From Uranotaenia lowii (Eukaryota; Arthropoda; Insecta; Diptera; Culicidae), in assembly GCF_029784155.1 (NCBI RefSeq), contig NC_073693.1, forward strand, positions 148,244,843-148,308,842: DNA of 64,000 bases, in the 5' to 3' direction. Positions within the stretch are counted from its first letter, which is position 1. Each line of letters starts with the position of its first letter. Under the pieces are notes generated by a model, which saw only the letters and a program-made list of their open reading frames with translations, had not been told where the DNA came from and did no database searches. Both the position numbers and the translations under genes were made by a program. This document shows, one piece after another, positions 10,591 to 24,184 of the stretch.

Positions 10591-13540
10591 AATATCACTA
10601 TTCCTTCTACTTAAATCTATAGGTTATTCCTTCTTCGAATAATAAGAATGCCAAACATATGGTTTTAGATCGTTTAAAATAACTGAAAAAGTCTAACTAC
10701 GTCAATGTGATGTCCCTTAAACCTTTCTTCTATTGATGCATCAGCCGTATGGTTATCTGTGGACTTAATTTTGCAATAAGCCATTGAAGTTTGAACGTGC
10801 TACTTTTAATACAAACTGCAACTATAGTAGATTTCCAACTTGTGAATTTTACATTTCGAAAATTATTTAAGACAAATGACTGATTTTAAAACCTTTTTCC
10901 CAAATGGTTCGAAAATCGATTGACTGAATTAAAGACTTATGACCACACTTAATCCATATAAAAGGTCTATTTTTATAAACTGATTTATTGGATTGAATGG
11001 ATCATAGGTGGAAAACATGAAAAAAAAATATTCACAACACGAATAAATCAACGAACATTTCCACAAACCATTTCCCCGGAGAAGGAACAACAAAACAAGA
11101 CAAAAATAAAAGAGGCAATGATTTGACGAAAAGCTAGCTGCCAACCATTGGAGCGAGAAAAAAATTACCGGTCCCAAAACGTTGCTTGGTTGGAAGAGGA
11201 AGTCCTCGGAGGGATTTTTATTTCGTACGTGGTTTACCCCAGAGTGGTTTTGCCTTAATTCAGCGGATCTCAGGCGGGTCAAGTGATTACTTCTAACGGG
11301 TTTCTGTGGAAAGCTGTGTATTTTTTGGCAATATAAATACTTCTGGAAACAATAAAGTGTCTTCGTTGGAATGGTTTTAAAACTTGCTGCTTCAATGGAA
11401 ATCTCTCTTCCAAAAGTCTTAAGTTTGCTCTTGGATTTGAAGCTTCAGAAAATAATTTCCGAACATATAAGTTTGTTCAAAATGTAAATTTGAAACGAAC
11501 AGCAAAAAAAAAATCTTTCCAACTCAATTTATTTACCAAACTGTTATCTCCATTCTAAAGGAATGAGGGACACTGCCGAAAACAAAAGACTAAGCTGAAA
11601 TTTTTCGATTAAAAAATGCAGATCACATCGTCGTTCCATCATTTTTGTTGACTAGAAAATGTCCGCCCCAAGAACCTCCCCAGGGGTACATCCGAAACCC
11701 TCATCTCTTGCGGTTAGAGAAAGACGAGACCCATACAAAGTCAGTAACACCTCAAAACCGATGGCCTGACGAAAGAAAGGATCCTTCCCAGGGGCCGACT
11801 TATAGGAAAAAGAGGGGAAAAATGATTACACTAACCAACTTTGTTTTCCATTTCAAGAATTTAGATTTTTCCTGTGTCCCGCTACGATTCTTCTGTTTTT
11901 CCGATCCGGAACCGGACGTAGATATACAAACAGCAAAAGAAAAAAACTTCCTTGTCGGCACCTTCGAGAGTCGTCGCAATAACGATGACTGCCAAAATTA
12001 GATTAAAACTGCCATTTTGGCCACCCGTGGTGGTGCCGGTGATATTTTGTGTGTTTTCCGTTGTTGTCGTTGCTGTTGATTTTGACCCAAACAGACGACG
12101 ACGACGATGATGATGATGATGGCTAGTGAAAAACTCTCATCATGTTTGCCAACCGAGATTTTATTTATAGCGTTTCCGATGAGCCAGATTGACTTCCGGA
12201 AATTCGTCCATCGCAACAACCGACCGGGAATGTCAGAGAAATAAATAAAACAACTAATGGTAATTTATGCGGTTTCCCAACGTTCGACATCATTAAACTT
12301 CTGCCCGGGGATCCCAGGATTCGATGGAATTGGTAAGGAGGGAGCGGGTTGTCCGGAAAGAAATAGAAAATATCATCCAGAGGGAGCAGCAGCAGCTTGT
12401 TGTGCGAGAACCGCAAAAAGTGATTTGGCTGTTTGGGAAAGATAAATATTGTTTCACACCTGTGTAACGAGGTTTATAACAGCTCCTGCTGCCTGCCAGC
12501 CACACTCTACAGACTGCTCTCATCTAGCCCTTTTAGGTTTATTAATTGGGTGACGTGTTTGAAAAATTTAAACGGTTTTCTGGCAGGTAAAATCTTGTGG
12601 ATTGAAAGGTGCTTCCAAGCTCCTTTTACGGTTCAGAATCTATTTAAAAAATTCTTCCTTCAAATAATTCAATGGATTTATATAGTAAATCAATGGATTT
12701 CTAATATCTGGGGCACCATGCCATGGTTTCTAAAAACTTAATGTCCACAGATAATCATACCGATCGTACATAAAAAGTTTTAAGGTTAATGGAACATCAA
12801 ATTGACGTTGTCAGAAAAAAATATTGGTTTCACCAGTTATTTTGAATTTTACAAAAACATTCGAATTTCATCCTATTGTGAAAAAGAGGTAAGTTGCAAG
12901 AAACTTGAAAACTTTTGAAAATTTATAGTTTTTTATATATTTGTGATTTCTTAACGCATAAAACACCACTATAGTAATTTTTTATTTTGTTCGAATCAAA
13001 TTTTTCATTTTTTCTGTCAAAAATATTTTTTTAAGAAAAGCATAAGGGTGCTGCATACATTTAAGGGTGAAAAATTCTGGCGAAAAATCTATAACAGCTA
13101 TAATCATGAAAATCTATGTTTGGAGTGATGAAATTTTGAAATTATCCCACGCGTGAAGCAAAACAATCATATTTCAGAATATGGAAAAAAAAATTCAAAG
13201 GTGAATCTTTGATTTCATTTCGATGCATTTTATCCCAGACTGACAACTGAATTATAAAAATATTTATTCAAAAAAAGTTGGTGATATTTTGAAAAATATT
13301 TTTTCACAAAAGTGTAGGTAAAGGATAATTCAAGCAATATAAAGTTTGTGGATGATATCATTCAGCCAATCCGTCATACTAGGTAAAGATTTTCACGGCA
13401 TCGAAAAATGGTAAAATTTGTACATCTAATGTTCAATTTTCTAAATTTTCTAAGAATAAAAAATTTTAAAAAACAACCTTACGATGTAAGAAACTATGTC
13501 ATCATTATATTGTTATCACTAAATTATAACTTTATCTATA
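10591..13540. other. Unassigned intron sequence with a complex island
   Basis: No gene is recognised. About 11,000-12,540 is more complex and GC-richer than the flanks and holds several overlapping short open frames on both strands with no family resemblance. I read it as ancestral intron. A (GAC)n/(GAT)n microsatellite lies at about 12,091-12,121. The remainder (12,750-13,540) is AT-rich. Confidence 0.4.
12091..12121. repeat. Trinucleotide microsatellite GAC/GAT
   Basis: An uninterrupted GACGACGACGACGATGATGA-type run sits inside the complex island. Confidence 0.9.
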
Positions 13541-14465
13541 GGGGAGTGTGGGGATACTTGATCCCCCTTTCGTCTTTGACATTTTATGACAGCTTGCAAG
13601 TTTCTATGCTCCAAAAATAAGATCGATACTTGAACCCGTTGATGAACTAGAAGCATTTTCGTGGGAGTAAAAAAATTGCGATTTTTCTGAAGTTAGGGGA
13701 GACTTGATCCCCTATTGAAGGAGACTTGATCTTTTTATTCAGGAAGCCCTAATCCTTGTATAAAAATCTAACAAAACCCCAAGATAGAATGTTAATTGAC
13801 TATTTTGGTCATGTTTGTTCTCATTTCACAATTTAGAGCAGACATAAGAAGAAAATTCTTTAACTTTGTCTCAACGCTAATAAAATTGCATACTTAAAGG
13901 CGCTATTTTTTTTTGTAATTAAGAGAAAATTAATTAATTTTGCTTTTTTCTTAAGACATTTTTTTCAAAAATACTAGTTTTTGGATAAATATTAGTGATT
14001 TCGTAATCAGCAATCATAACAATCAATTCAGAAGAAGAATATGCCGTTTGGAAGGGGGATCAACCCAACTCTAGGGGATCAATTGTACCCATAATCAACA
14101 TTTTAGAAAACTTTTTCTGAAAAAAGTTGAGAGTTTTCCATGGCTTTGAAAATATGGCATTATGACGTTCATTTTACGCTCGAATGATTGATACATTGGA
14201 ACAAATATTTTTCCATAATTTTCCCATGTAAGGAACATTTTAAATTGATGAAAAAAGATCTTCAAGTTACATTTTGTGAAATTTTTCAAACAAAGTTCAA
14301 TTACTCAAACAATAATTTTGTTAAAATTTTTTGAACTACAAGCATTATTATTTTGCTCATTTTGGCACATTTTTCTAAAACATTTGATCTTTGTAAGACA
14401 CTCCAGTTTCAAGATATAGCTAAGGAATCAAGTATCCCCAGGGATCAAGTATCCTCATTCTCCCC
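13541..14465. mobile_element. MITE family GGGGAG, copy 1 (TA target duplication)
   Basis: The left end GGGGAGTGTGGGGATACTTG pairs with the right end CAAGTATCCTCATTCTCCCC in inverted orientation. TA flanks both sides (13,539-13,540 and 14,466-14,467). The 925-bp interior has no transposase. It contains several further GATCAAGT/ACTTGATC words. TA duplication and non-coding content fit a Tc1/mariner-type non-autonomous element. Confidence 0.88.
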
Positions 14466-14815
14466 TATATATAAAAATGAATGTGTGTCTGTCTGTCTGT
14501 TCCCTATAGACTCGGGTACTACTGAACCGATCATCGTAAAACTTGGCATCTGAGGGTTTTTGAGGCCGGGGATGGTTTCTGTAATAGTTACAAACCGCTC
14601 TGACTTAAGGGAGGAGGGGCTCCCATACAAAATTTGTACTTTTTCGAAACAAATTAAAGTCATGACATCCATTTTCTCGAGATTTTTTTTCCTTTGGGCG
14701 GTTTGTTTTTCGTCTCCATGGTCGAGGCGTCGCCAGCCAACGTCGCAAGAGGATAGTAACCATGGCATAGTATACTGATCATTGGGAATATTTTGGCGCG
14801 TATTTCTCAACCAAG
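14466..14815. repeat. Fragment of a dispersed insect repeat with TGTCTGTCTG tract
   Basis: It begins ATATATAAAAATGAATGTGT, runs through a short (TGTC)n tract and then TCCCTATAGACTCGG. I recognise this word order as a widespread interspersed repeat of insect genomes whose class I cannot fix here. Open frames on both strands are incidental. Confidence 0.5.
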
Positions 14816-17800
14816 CATATTTTCAATTCAAGGGATGGCGATATGAAGCCTTGATGTGATTTTTTTCTGATTTCTAGCTCATTTGTACAGCACATGGTTA
14901 TGAATGACGCCTAGATGTGACCCAGCTTGACATTTTTCCGATCAAATAAAACATACGGTAAATGAGCCCTATTTTTGCATGGTCCTTTTCTTGGCATGCC
15001 AACATGTCTTTTCATGGTTTTCAGGTCCAAATTGAGCTAAAAAATTTTGAATATATTTTCATTGCGAAGAGAATTATTTATTTCAAATCTGTGCATACCG
15101 AATTTTTTATTGTTTGTATTTTATTAAAGTAGTTAATTTTTCTCCATCTGCATCCGAGGCAATTATGTTGGAAATCACAGTATGAAAATCATATGAACTC
15201 ACCTTTCTAGTGCAACTGTTAAATTCACATGCGACTTCAAACGCGGACATTCATAAGAAAAATTTGCAAAAAATCCTCATGCCTACAGTTAAACTCGGCA
15301 AAAAATTAAAAAAAAATACTAAAAAGACAATAGAATGAATATTTATTTAGGTTTTGAATAAAAATTTAAACCTAATTTTGTTCCTTTTCTTGGCATACAA
15401 CTTCAATCGAAATACACTACCAGTGTTGGAAGCTGGAAAAAATACATGTTCATTAAAGAGGTATTTTTGGGTTGAAGTTTTCCCTAAAAATCCATTTAAA
15501 ACTACACACAAATGTTTTCATACTAATTGGGTTGTATGATAAGACCGTTTCTATCAACTTAAGTTTCGAAATAAGTTGGAGAACATAAGTGATTCGACTA
15601 ACTAAAAGTCATATCCAAGCATTGAAAATGCAAAAATCGCTATTTTTGAACCATGAATCGAAGGTACATTGGTTTGCGTGAAAACTGCATTTGCATTGAA
15701 GTCTGCCGAGCAAATAATTGCGAGTAAAAAAACTAAGTGAAATTATGCAACTCACAAGACTTAAGATGTTTTTCTTATCTAAAAACTGTTAGATCGATGG
15801 CAGTTTAAGACTTTAGTATATAAAATACATAATTAATTGAGTTTTGGAATCGTTTTCTATTGCTTGGGAACCATATACTAAGTTTACTTTTTTTGGATTT
15901 TTGATCTATTTTCTTCTTGGAAACAGAAGTTCAGGAAAATATCGTTTTCTTTCCAATTCTCCTTAAAATATTAGATGTGAGTCGAATTTAAAAAAATGTT
16001 TTAGCAAGGTTTACATTCTTACATCTAATTGGCGTGTCAAACCACTACGCAACGCCCTAGGCATTCAAGATGGCTGTTGCTAGAAGCTCATAATCTCAGC
16101 TAATAAATTCAAAAGGGCAAAATTTCAAAATACCATTCAAGGAATTTTTCAATTTCTTACTTTATGAAGCCAAACTCCACAATATGAAGATAGTTGAAAA
16201 TATCCCTTTGTGTCGCAATCACAAGTCTCCTAGAGTATTTTACCAATTTTGCTATCAAGTTAGGGACTATAAAAACTCAAAAGGAATAATTTAAACAATG
16301 ATTTATAAATGACAACACATCATGATGCACAGAACCATAGTAATGTCGTAAATGAATCTGTCGTTAGGCTAAGCATTCCTGAATTTGTCAAGTTAGCATT
16401 CAAGTCAGGAAATTATCCAATAAAACTGAGAAAATCTAAGCAATTTTTCCAATATGTGGAAAAATCTAGTCGATGAGAAAAGTTCAAAATAAGATATTTC
16501 AATTCAACGTTACAATACCACTTTAACAACAACCTTGTTCAAGTCGTTTTTCTAATAATTCGTTTATTTGACACGGCTCAAACCTTTAAGAATTACTCCC
16601 GTTCAAGTCGTATTTGATTTTTATTTTGATGAAATTGTCTCAAAAAAGATCGCAAAAATGATGAACTGTGAAATCTCTTTAAAAAATTTCGAGGAATGTG
16701 AATCAATACATCCTCGGGGCCAGATAGGGATATTTTACCTCAATATTCTGGCAGCTGGACCACACCAACTTTTTTTTTAAAACTCTACGTTGAAAACCTG
16801 GGCTAGTCTAGATAAGCCCATGTCATCTGAAATACTTTTCCTAGATTGATTGGCTGTATTCAGATTTTATCAATCCTTCATAAGTAACTTACTGTATACA
16901 TGGTGGAGAAATATTTTAAAGTGTTTAGTTTAAAAAGTTTGCTTACAAAATATGTCAGTTTAGATTTCATCGAAGGGATTTAATGTTCATAAAAAAGAGA
17001 AAGTTCAAACCACTCGCGGACATGATTCGTTTCTGAATCGGTCCCCCTGATGAAGGTTTGGTTGTCATTCATGACCATTACCAAGATTCTTGTTCATACA
17101 CAAATACTCTGAAACAACCTGATAATCACTTTGTTTAAATGAGTAAAAAGTTAAAAGTTTTAAAAATTTAAAAAAAAATTGCAGAGATTCTGGACTTCCG
17201 ACTTTTCGAAATGAAGGCTTATTTTGTGTTTCCGTTCCAACCATATTTCATCAATGTTTTCAAAAGCCTTTTTGTTGTATGAGTGAAGACCAGTGTTCCA
17301 TCGTCGCATAGAACTTTACGCTCAGCTGACGTCATTCTGTCAGTGGCCTTTTATTCAGAATAGCCAACGATTCTGTTTACTGTCAAATGAGCATTGTTGG
17401 TAAAGATCTTTTGCTCACATTAATGAGAGTTCCATAGAGAAAACATATTTTTGTTAAACTCTAAGCAAGTTAGCAAGTAAATTATTCGAAGGATGTTCTA
17501 TGATGCACTCAACAGGAAGGTTGGAATGTTGAAAAAAAAGATAAACCATGCCTTAGGTGCCAAGGTCGGGTACAATTACCCTAATCAGAACAAAAAAAAA
17601 TAATTTAACACTTGTACTATGAGTTTTTTTGTGGTTCACAAGTACATATATTTATAAAGGAGAATTTTGTTTTTTTCAACACAAACTTTATTGTAAGGAT
17701 GAAAATTTAATTAAAAGTTGATCTCTCGAGTTTAAATAAACGATCTGCAGCTTTATTTTAAATTTCATTAAGCATTTCTGCATGTTTTTAGAATAATTAA

Positions 17801-17915
17801 ACTATTTTTTTTTGAAAAACTGCTACAGATATATTTTTTAATGAAAATGATTTAAAAAAAACTAGGGCCCCCTGAAAAAATTGCGCCAGCCCCCCTGACG
17901 ACTTCATTCGGCCCT
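14816..17915. other. Unassigned AT-rich intron
   Basis: No gene, array or clear element ends are seen across this 3.1 kb. Short open frames (15,354-15,539 and 16,568-16,780) have no supporting context. Confidence 0.35.
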
Positions 17916-18513
17916 GTTGTTCTCATTTCACAGAGACACAGAGAATTCTAAAAGTTTGTCTATTGACCGAGATTCATTGCATACTTTAAGGCGCAATTAT
18001 CTAGTTTTTAAACGAATACAGTATTTTTAGTCCTTTTTACAAGATAATTACTAGATAATCATAAGATCTTGGATAGAAATTAGTAATTTCATGATAACCA
18101 ATGATCACAATTCAATCATAAGAAAACTATATCTTTTTGGACTCTAGGGATCAATTATACCCATAACATGCATTTTGGAAAACTTGTTAAAAAATGAGAG
18201 TTTACTTTTGCTTTGAAAATATGGCATTAAGAAATTTATATTAGCGAAATTTATACAAGCGCGAGCCGTATTGAAATAAATAATTTTTTTTATAATTTTT
18301 TCATGTAGGACAAATTTTAAAGTGATGAAAAAAAAATCTTCAAATCACATTTTGTTAAATTTTTTTAACTCGAAAAATGAAATTTCAAAAAAATTATTGA
18401 GATAACGAGATTGTTGTTTTGTTAAATTTGGCACATTTCTCTAAAGCATTTGTAAGACATATAGGAAAGGAATCAAGTATCCCTCGGGATCAAGTATCCT
18501 CATTCTTCCCTAC
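17916..18513. mobile_element. MITE family GGGGAG, copy 2 (left end missing)
   Basis: From GTTCTCATTTCACA onward it parallels copy 1 at 13,813: GCATACTTTAAGGCGC, ATCAATTATACCCATAA, AATATGGCATTA, GGAATCAAGTATCCC. It ends AAGTATCCTCATTCTTCCCT at about 18,513. Roughly the first 280 bp of the element are absent, and the copy is more diverged. Confidence 0.8.
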
Positions 18514-20330
18514 AAATATCGTTATCAGTCAGATTTCGATAGTCTGTTTTTAAACACAGCACATTATTGAATGATTGCCAGGCGACAGATGCTTTTGAAA
18601 ATTTCTTCGATTGGTTGCAAAAATTCATGAGTGCTTGAAATTTTTTTTCAAACAAGCGAAGTTCGGATGGAGAAAGTATCAATCGGGTGAAAACAAAGCC
18701 ACACAAAAACTATTCATTCACCGGTGTGGTGTCAACAAGCTTCCTTTCGATCCCAAAAGTTCAAAGTAATTCGAGATGATTTCATCACTTTACGACTTTT
18801 CCGTCCAACAATGTAGAGGTGGTACCAATCTAAAGGCAAGAAGCAATCACAGCCCGAAAAGTGATGATTACGAAGACAACGAGGGGGATTGATTTCCTTT
18901 CGTCCCTTTCGATTTTCGTTGTTGTTGATGTTGTCGTCGTTCAAAGAGCCATCCGTTTAACTTTTTTGTGGTTTTGAGGTTTAGTGGTTATGTCATGTGG
19001 TGTTCCGGGAATTTGCCAAGCTTTCATAAGTTAGTAAATCTAATTGAGCAATGTCAATGTCAGGTGGGATATTTTTAGACTGAATTAAGTAGGTTTCATT
19101 TGTGTAGTTATGTGTAGTTGACAATGTTTTGTAATTAAACGGATATTAAATATGAGAACTTCATTCTGTATAGTAAAATAACCTTATTAAAGATCCTTGT
19201 TAAAAATTCAGTTTATATGACCTCTCAGTTACAAAATAATCATGTGAAGAGAGAAATTGATTTTATCTTGTTTTTAATTGGAAAGTCATCTCTATGATCA
19301 TAGCATAAAAATTAACATCCATTTCAACACATCAATCAATACCACAGTTTTTTATACATACCTATTTCAGAAAAGCAAAAAAAAACTATGGTAGGTAATT
19401 GAATTGTACAACTTCAGTAATTACATAAATTTCCATGTTTCTCCCACAACCCTCCTCCTTTCCAAAAAGTTCTGTCTAGAATGAAAAAAATGACCAATTA
19501 CATCATCAGTTTACGTTTCTGCTTTGGAAGGTATTGGTAGCAAGCTGCAGCATCAATCGATTAGCTCCGAGGCTAATTGGTAGTTCTGATGAAAATTTTC
19601 GTAGGTGGGGAATTTCGAAACCCAGGAAAAAAATGGTTCGAAACGCTATCACCAAATGAGCTCTGCTGATGCAATTTGGAGTGACCGGCCGTCAGGGAAA
19701 AAAATGAAAGTGGACCTGCCAAGTTGGGAAAACCATTTTTCCATGACCACATGCTGTCCAGAGCCAGGGTTGGTTCGAGCGAAAATAAAACTTTGCCAAA
19801 AGACAAACCTGGGCTGGGAGGGCTACAGGGAAGATCGGCTAGCACTTTTCGATGGTTTTGCCGGTGTTTGGCGTTAAGTAAACTTTCGACCAAGAAAGCG
19901 GTTTGACAGTTGAAAGTCTTCTTTTTCCTTACTTTTTAAACAACTTTTGGGAAAAGTTTTCGGACCGACGACCTCCATCAACGGCAACGGAGCATTTGCG
20001 AGAAAGGTGATCTCGGTAAATAGAGAGTCCCCTAAAGTAATAGAATGGTGAAATTAAATTCGGCCGGATGCTAGTTGGTTTGATTTGCTATTTATACGAA
20101 CCATTAGGGACTTGAATTCAATTTTATCTGAGAAGATTTTAAAGATTTCTGTCAAGAAATACAATAAAATCTTTCCTTCGAATTTATCGAATTAATGAAG
20201 ACTCGAAAGGGATGGATTAAAGCTGAAGTTTGAAGGCAAACAAATTTTGTGAAAATTTAACAACTTTATTAATTGATTGGAGTGCGTTTATTTGGGAGGG
20301 TGCCGTGCGCCAAGCGGTATAATAACTTGA
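18514..20330. other. Unassigned complex intron island
   Basis: Sequence at 18,514-18,970 and 19,550-20,050 is less repetitive than its surroundings. Open frames at 19,573-19,893 (minus, 106 codons) and 19,605-19,906 (plus) overlap each other and match no known family. I do not call a gene. Confidence 0.35.
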
Positions 20331-21145
20331 ATAGGGGAGATAAGGGCATAATGGCCACCTTAAGGAAAACGCTTATTTAACCATAGAAAATAGCTATAAA
20401 TTGGAGGTCACATAATTGTTTCGTGTTCAGGCACTTGAAAACCCAAGTAACAATTTTAGCTTTATTATGGTCAGCAAAATTTCGTTTGGACTATAGCATT
20501 AATCTTCATAAAAAGCTAAAACGCATTCTATAACATCACCTGGACTCTAATAAAGCCAAAATTAGGCTATTTGGCCCTACCCTAGAAACGTCATCGTGAC
20601 ATATCATTGTTGATCATGAATGTTGGTCACCAAATCTTTTAAAAAGCTATTATTAAACATGTTAGGAATTTTTGTTTTTTTCGATTCTGTGAGTTCTCGG
20701 AGTTTTATTTTTTCCAGCAACCATAATGGTTGATGAATGATGATGGCATTATTGAGATATGATCTGGTAAAATTAATAGCCTAAATACCAATGTTTTAAC
20801 CAAATTATGAGCCTCTTTTGTACTGCCAGTCAAGATTTTAGGTAAAATGTGTATGAAATAGTATCTTAAAATAAATGCGCCTCGTCAAATCTGATGGTCA
20901 ATGATAATGGAATTGATGGAAAATAGGCCTGAAAAAATATTTTCCAATGCTTGCATTGTGAATCCATCAACATGGCGTCATTTTGTGCCCATCGATTTTG
21001 CAACCAACATGGCATTAGTCAATTTGATTTGACGTTTCTCTCGCAAGCCAACCAATTACACGCTTAGGATGAGTTCCTCATTTCTGAGTTGTAAATCTAT
21101 AGTACAGTAAATGAGAACAGACATTTTAAATAAAAACGGATTGGT
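20331..21145. repeat. Probable dispersed repeat starting GGGGAGATAAGGGCATAATG
   Basis: GGGGAGATAAGGGCATAATG followed by GCCACC at about 20,334 resembles the terminal words of small mosquito inverted-repeat elements. I do not find its inverted partner, so the limits are unknown. The rest is unassigned sequence leading into the tandem array. Confidence 0.35.
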
Positions 21146-21149
21146 TGTT

Positions 21150-22290
21150 AATCACCCGTGGAATAAATCATGAGTTGAAGTCAAATTTCGTTGTCTGACG
21201 CCATCTTGAAATCCAAGATGGCGGCTTACGCTGATCTTTCAAATGTTGTAAATGACTTAAAATCCCATGAAACCCCATCAATATTGGTATTGGGTGAAAG
21301 GGCTAAACGAGTAGAAGTCGAATTTCGCTATCAGACGCCATCTTGAAATCCAAGATGCGGCATCCGCTGAGCTTTTAATGCTGCAAATGACAAAAAGTTG
21401 CATTAAACAACCACTATATGGGTATTGGTTGAAAGGGGTAAACTAGAAGAAGCCGATTTTTTTCTTTTCGACGCCTTCTTGAAATCCAAGATGGCGTCTT
21501 CCGCTGAACTTTGAAATGCTGTTAGTCACTGATATTTGCATGAGGGCCCACAATATTGGTATTTGGTGAAAGGGCTAAACTATAAAAAGTCGAATTTCGC
21601 TATTGGACGTCAACTTGAAATCCAAGATGGCGGCTTTCACTGAACTTTAAAATGCTGTTAATCACTGAAAATCACATGAAACTCCCACAACATGGGTATA
21701 AGTTGAAAAGGATCACGAGTAGAAAACAAATTTCGCTATCAGGCGTCATCTTAAAATCCAAGATTGCGGCTTCCACTGAACTATAAAATGATTTAAATCA
21801 TTGAAAGTCACTAGAAATTCCCACAATATGGTCATTGGGTAAAATGGCTTAATCAGTTTAAGTGGAATTTCTCTATCAGATCATCTTGAAATCCAAGATG
21901 GCAACTTTCGCTGAACCTTAAAATACTGTAAATAACTAAAAATCGCATGAAACCCCCACAATATGGGTATTTGCTAAAAGGACTAAACTCGAAGAAGTCA
22001 AATTTCGTTATCAGGTGCATCTCGAAATCCAAGATGGCGGCTTTCACTGAACTTTAAAATGCTGTTGAACACTGAAAATCGCATGAAATTCTCACAATAT
22101 AGGCATTGTGTGAAAGGACCAAACGAGTAGAAGTCAAAGTTTTCTATCAAACGACATCTTGAAATCCAAGATGGCGGCTTCCACTGAGCTTTAAAATTCT
22201 GCAAATGACTAAAACCGCACGAAAGCTTAACAATATTGGTATTCGTTGAAAGTTATAAACTAGAAGAACCAGACCCTGATTGTTTTTGGC
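21150..22290 (+). repeat. Tandem array of about 135-bp units, eight copies
   Basis: The word CCAAGATGG or a close variant recurs at about 21,216, 21,348, 21,487, 21,626, 21,759, 21,893, 22,028 and 22,158, giving periods of 130-139 bp. Each unit shares ATTTCGCTATCAGACGCCAT, a hairpin GCCATCTTG..CAAGATGGC, GCTGAACTTTAAAATGCTG and GAAAGGGCTAAAC. Units differ by substitutions and small indels, so the array is old. An inverted set of three units follows at 22,710. Open frames here are incidental. Confidence 0.92.
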
Positions 22291-22709
22291 AACCCGCTCG
22301 AACATTTTGTGTTGTCAAAATCGAACGATTTTTTCCCCAACTTTGTTTTACTTAGTACTACATTTTTTATCATGTTTTTAATGCATTTAGCACTTTTCGT
22401 GTTTTGTCGATAGTTTGTGTTTTTTGCCATTTTTGCTATTTATGTCATTGTATTATGTATATCATGGTTATATGTCTAAACTGTATTGGTCCTATTAAAG
22501 CGAAAACTATAAGGTTATGTTGTTTCTCTTATTTTTTTGATTTAGTGACATGTGCCAAAATCGGATGTTTCCAAAATCAAATGTTGCCAAAAACGATCGG
22601 GGTCTGTATTGTGGTTGCTTTGTGTGATTTTGGGTCACTTACAGCATTTCAGAGTAAAGCGAAAAGAGAAAATCGACTACTAATCGTTTAGCCCTTTTAC
22701 CCAATTCCA
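22291..22709. other. Spacer between the two opposed arrays
   Basis: This is single-copy-looking sequence between opposite-facing repeat blocks. An open frame of 95 codons at 22,404-22,691 has no recognisable family and no splice or codon support. Confidence 0.4.
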
Positions 22710-23130
22710 ATATTGTTGGGGTTTCATACGATTATAAGTCATATACAACATTTTAAAGTTCAGCGGAATCCGCCATCTTGAATTTGGATGGCGTCAAATA
22801 ACGAACTTCGACTTTTACTGGTTCATCTCTTTCAACTAATACCCATATTGTAAGAGTTTGAGGTGATTTTCAGTCATTTACAGTATTTTCAAGTTGAGTG
22901 GTAGCCGCCATCTTGGAATTTAAGATGGCGACGGACAACGAAATTCGACTTCTACTCGTTTATTAATTTCACCTAATAACAATATTAAGAAGGTTTCATG
23001 ATATTTTCAATTATTTACAACTTTGAAAATAAAAGCGGAAGCCGCCATCTTGTATTAATGATGGCGTCAAGCAACAAATTTTGTTCCTTCTATTTGAACC
23101 CTTTAACGCAATACTCATATTGTAGAGTTA
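22710..23130 (-). repeat. Inverted continuation of the 135-bp array, three copies
   Basis: GCCGCCATCTTG or a close variant occurs at about 22,768, 22,903 and 23,042. The flanking words are complements of those in the array at 21,150-22,290 (for example TTTCATACGATTATAAGTCA and CGACTTCTACTCGTTTA). The two blocks face each other across about 420 bp. This could be a giant foldback structure or a transposon with long, internally repetitive inverted ends. Confidence 0.88.
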
Positions 23131-23307
23131 TTCGTTCCACTTCCGGTAATTCGAAGTTTTCATAGATTTTTATAATTTTTTATTACTTTAACTCAAAATC
23201 AACACACAGAACTTATCAAAAATTTGTCAAATATGTGCTATCTAATCTGAGCGTGTCCTGTTTTGACATCTTGATCGAGAAATGTCACTAAGTTTTATTG
23301 CGTTTTA

Positions 23308-24184
23308 ATAATCAGGCACTGAGCAAGGAATATTTAAAGGAGGTAGTGCCGAGGCAGCCTTGCTTTAGTATTAGTACCGCCTGTGACGTCACTGTTGCCA
23401 ATAGTCTATGAATTTATATGGAAATTTTTCCTTTTTTGTTAGCAATTAAAAAAAAATTGAAGATTTTTTCAACTTTTGATTCACACAATTCTAGAAATAT
23501 TAGTGTTCTTCAAGACTGATACTAAAAAAGTTGAATGTAGAAGTTGTTTTGCTTTAATTCAGACGATTGCAGTTGCTTAGGCATCCTAACTCAAATTGAC
23601 AAAACTTGATAATTAGTTCAAAATTTTGCTTATAAATGTTTAAATCAGTTAGGCTTGAATTGTTGATAAAATGAAATAACCAAAAACTGTATTTTTCGAA
23701 TCCAAACACAATCTTTTATTGGAATTAAGCCAAGTAAGGAAGTAAACCAAAGTTGCAATGGTTTTATTGGGGTTAGTTGTTCTAAACTAGAAATTCATTT
23801 GGTACACCATGTTAGATTCAAATCATGACGATGAGGTGCACTACCATAAGCAACCAATCAGACCTTTTGAAAGGGGAAAATTATTATTTTTGCTCGTTTC
23901 ACATAGAGCATGACTGTACATTCAATAACAAATTCAAGAATAATACACACTGCAGTCTATTAAACACAAAGAAACCTCATAGCACAATCAACTAGTGGCC
24001 TTACAACATAATCCGAATCAAATTGGATTTTAATTTAGTTCTTTAATGTGTTTAACTTTGAAATTTGAGTTTTACCAGTATAAACCTGCGACAGCTTGGC
24101 AACAGTGACGTCACGAAAAAAATCCAATATGGCTCTCGGCACTACCTTCTTTTAATATTCCTTGGGCACTGAGTGCTGATTATT
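23308..24184. mobile_element. Inverted-repeat element of about 0.88 kb
   Basis: The left end AATAATCAGGCACTGAGCAA pairs with the complement of the right end. The pairing continues through AAGGAATATT, GGTAGTGCCGAG and GTGACGTCACTGTTGCCAA, giving terminal repeats of about 100 bp (right arm roughly 24,080-24,184). The interior has no open frame of note. A non-autonomous DNA transposon is the simplest reading. Confidence 0.85.
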
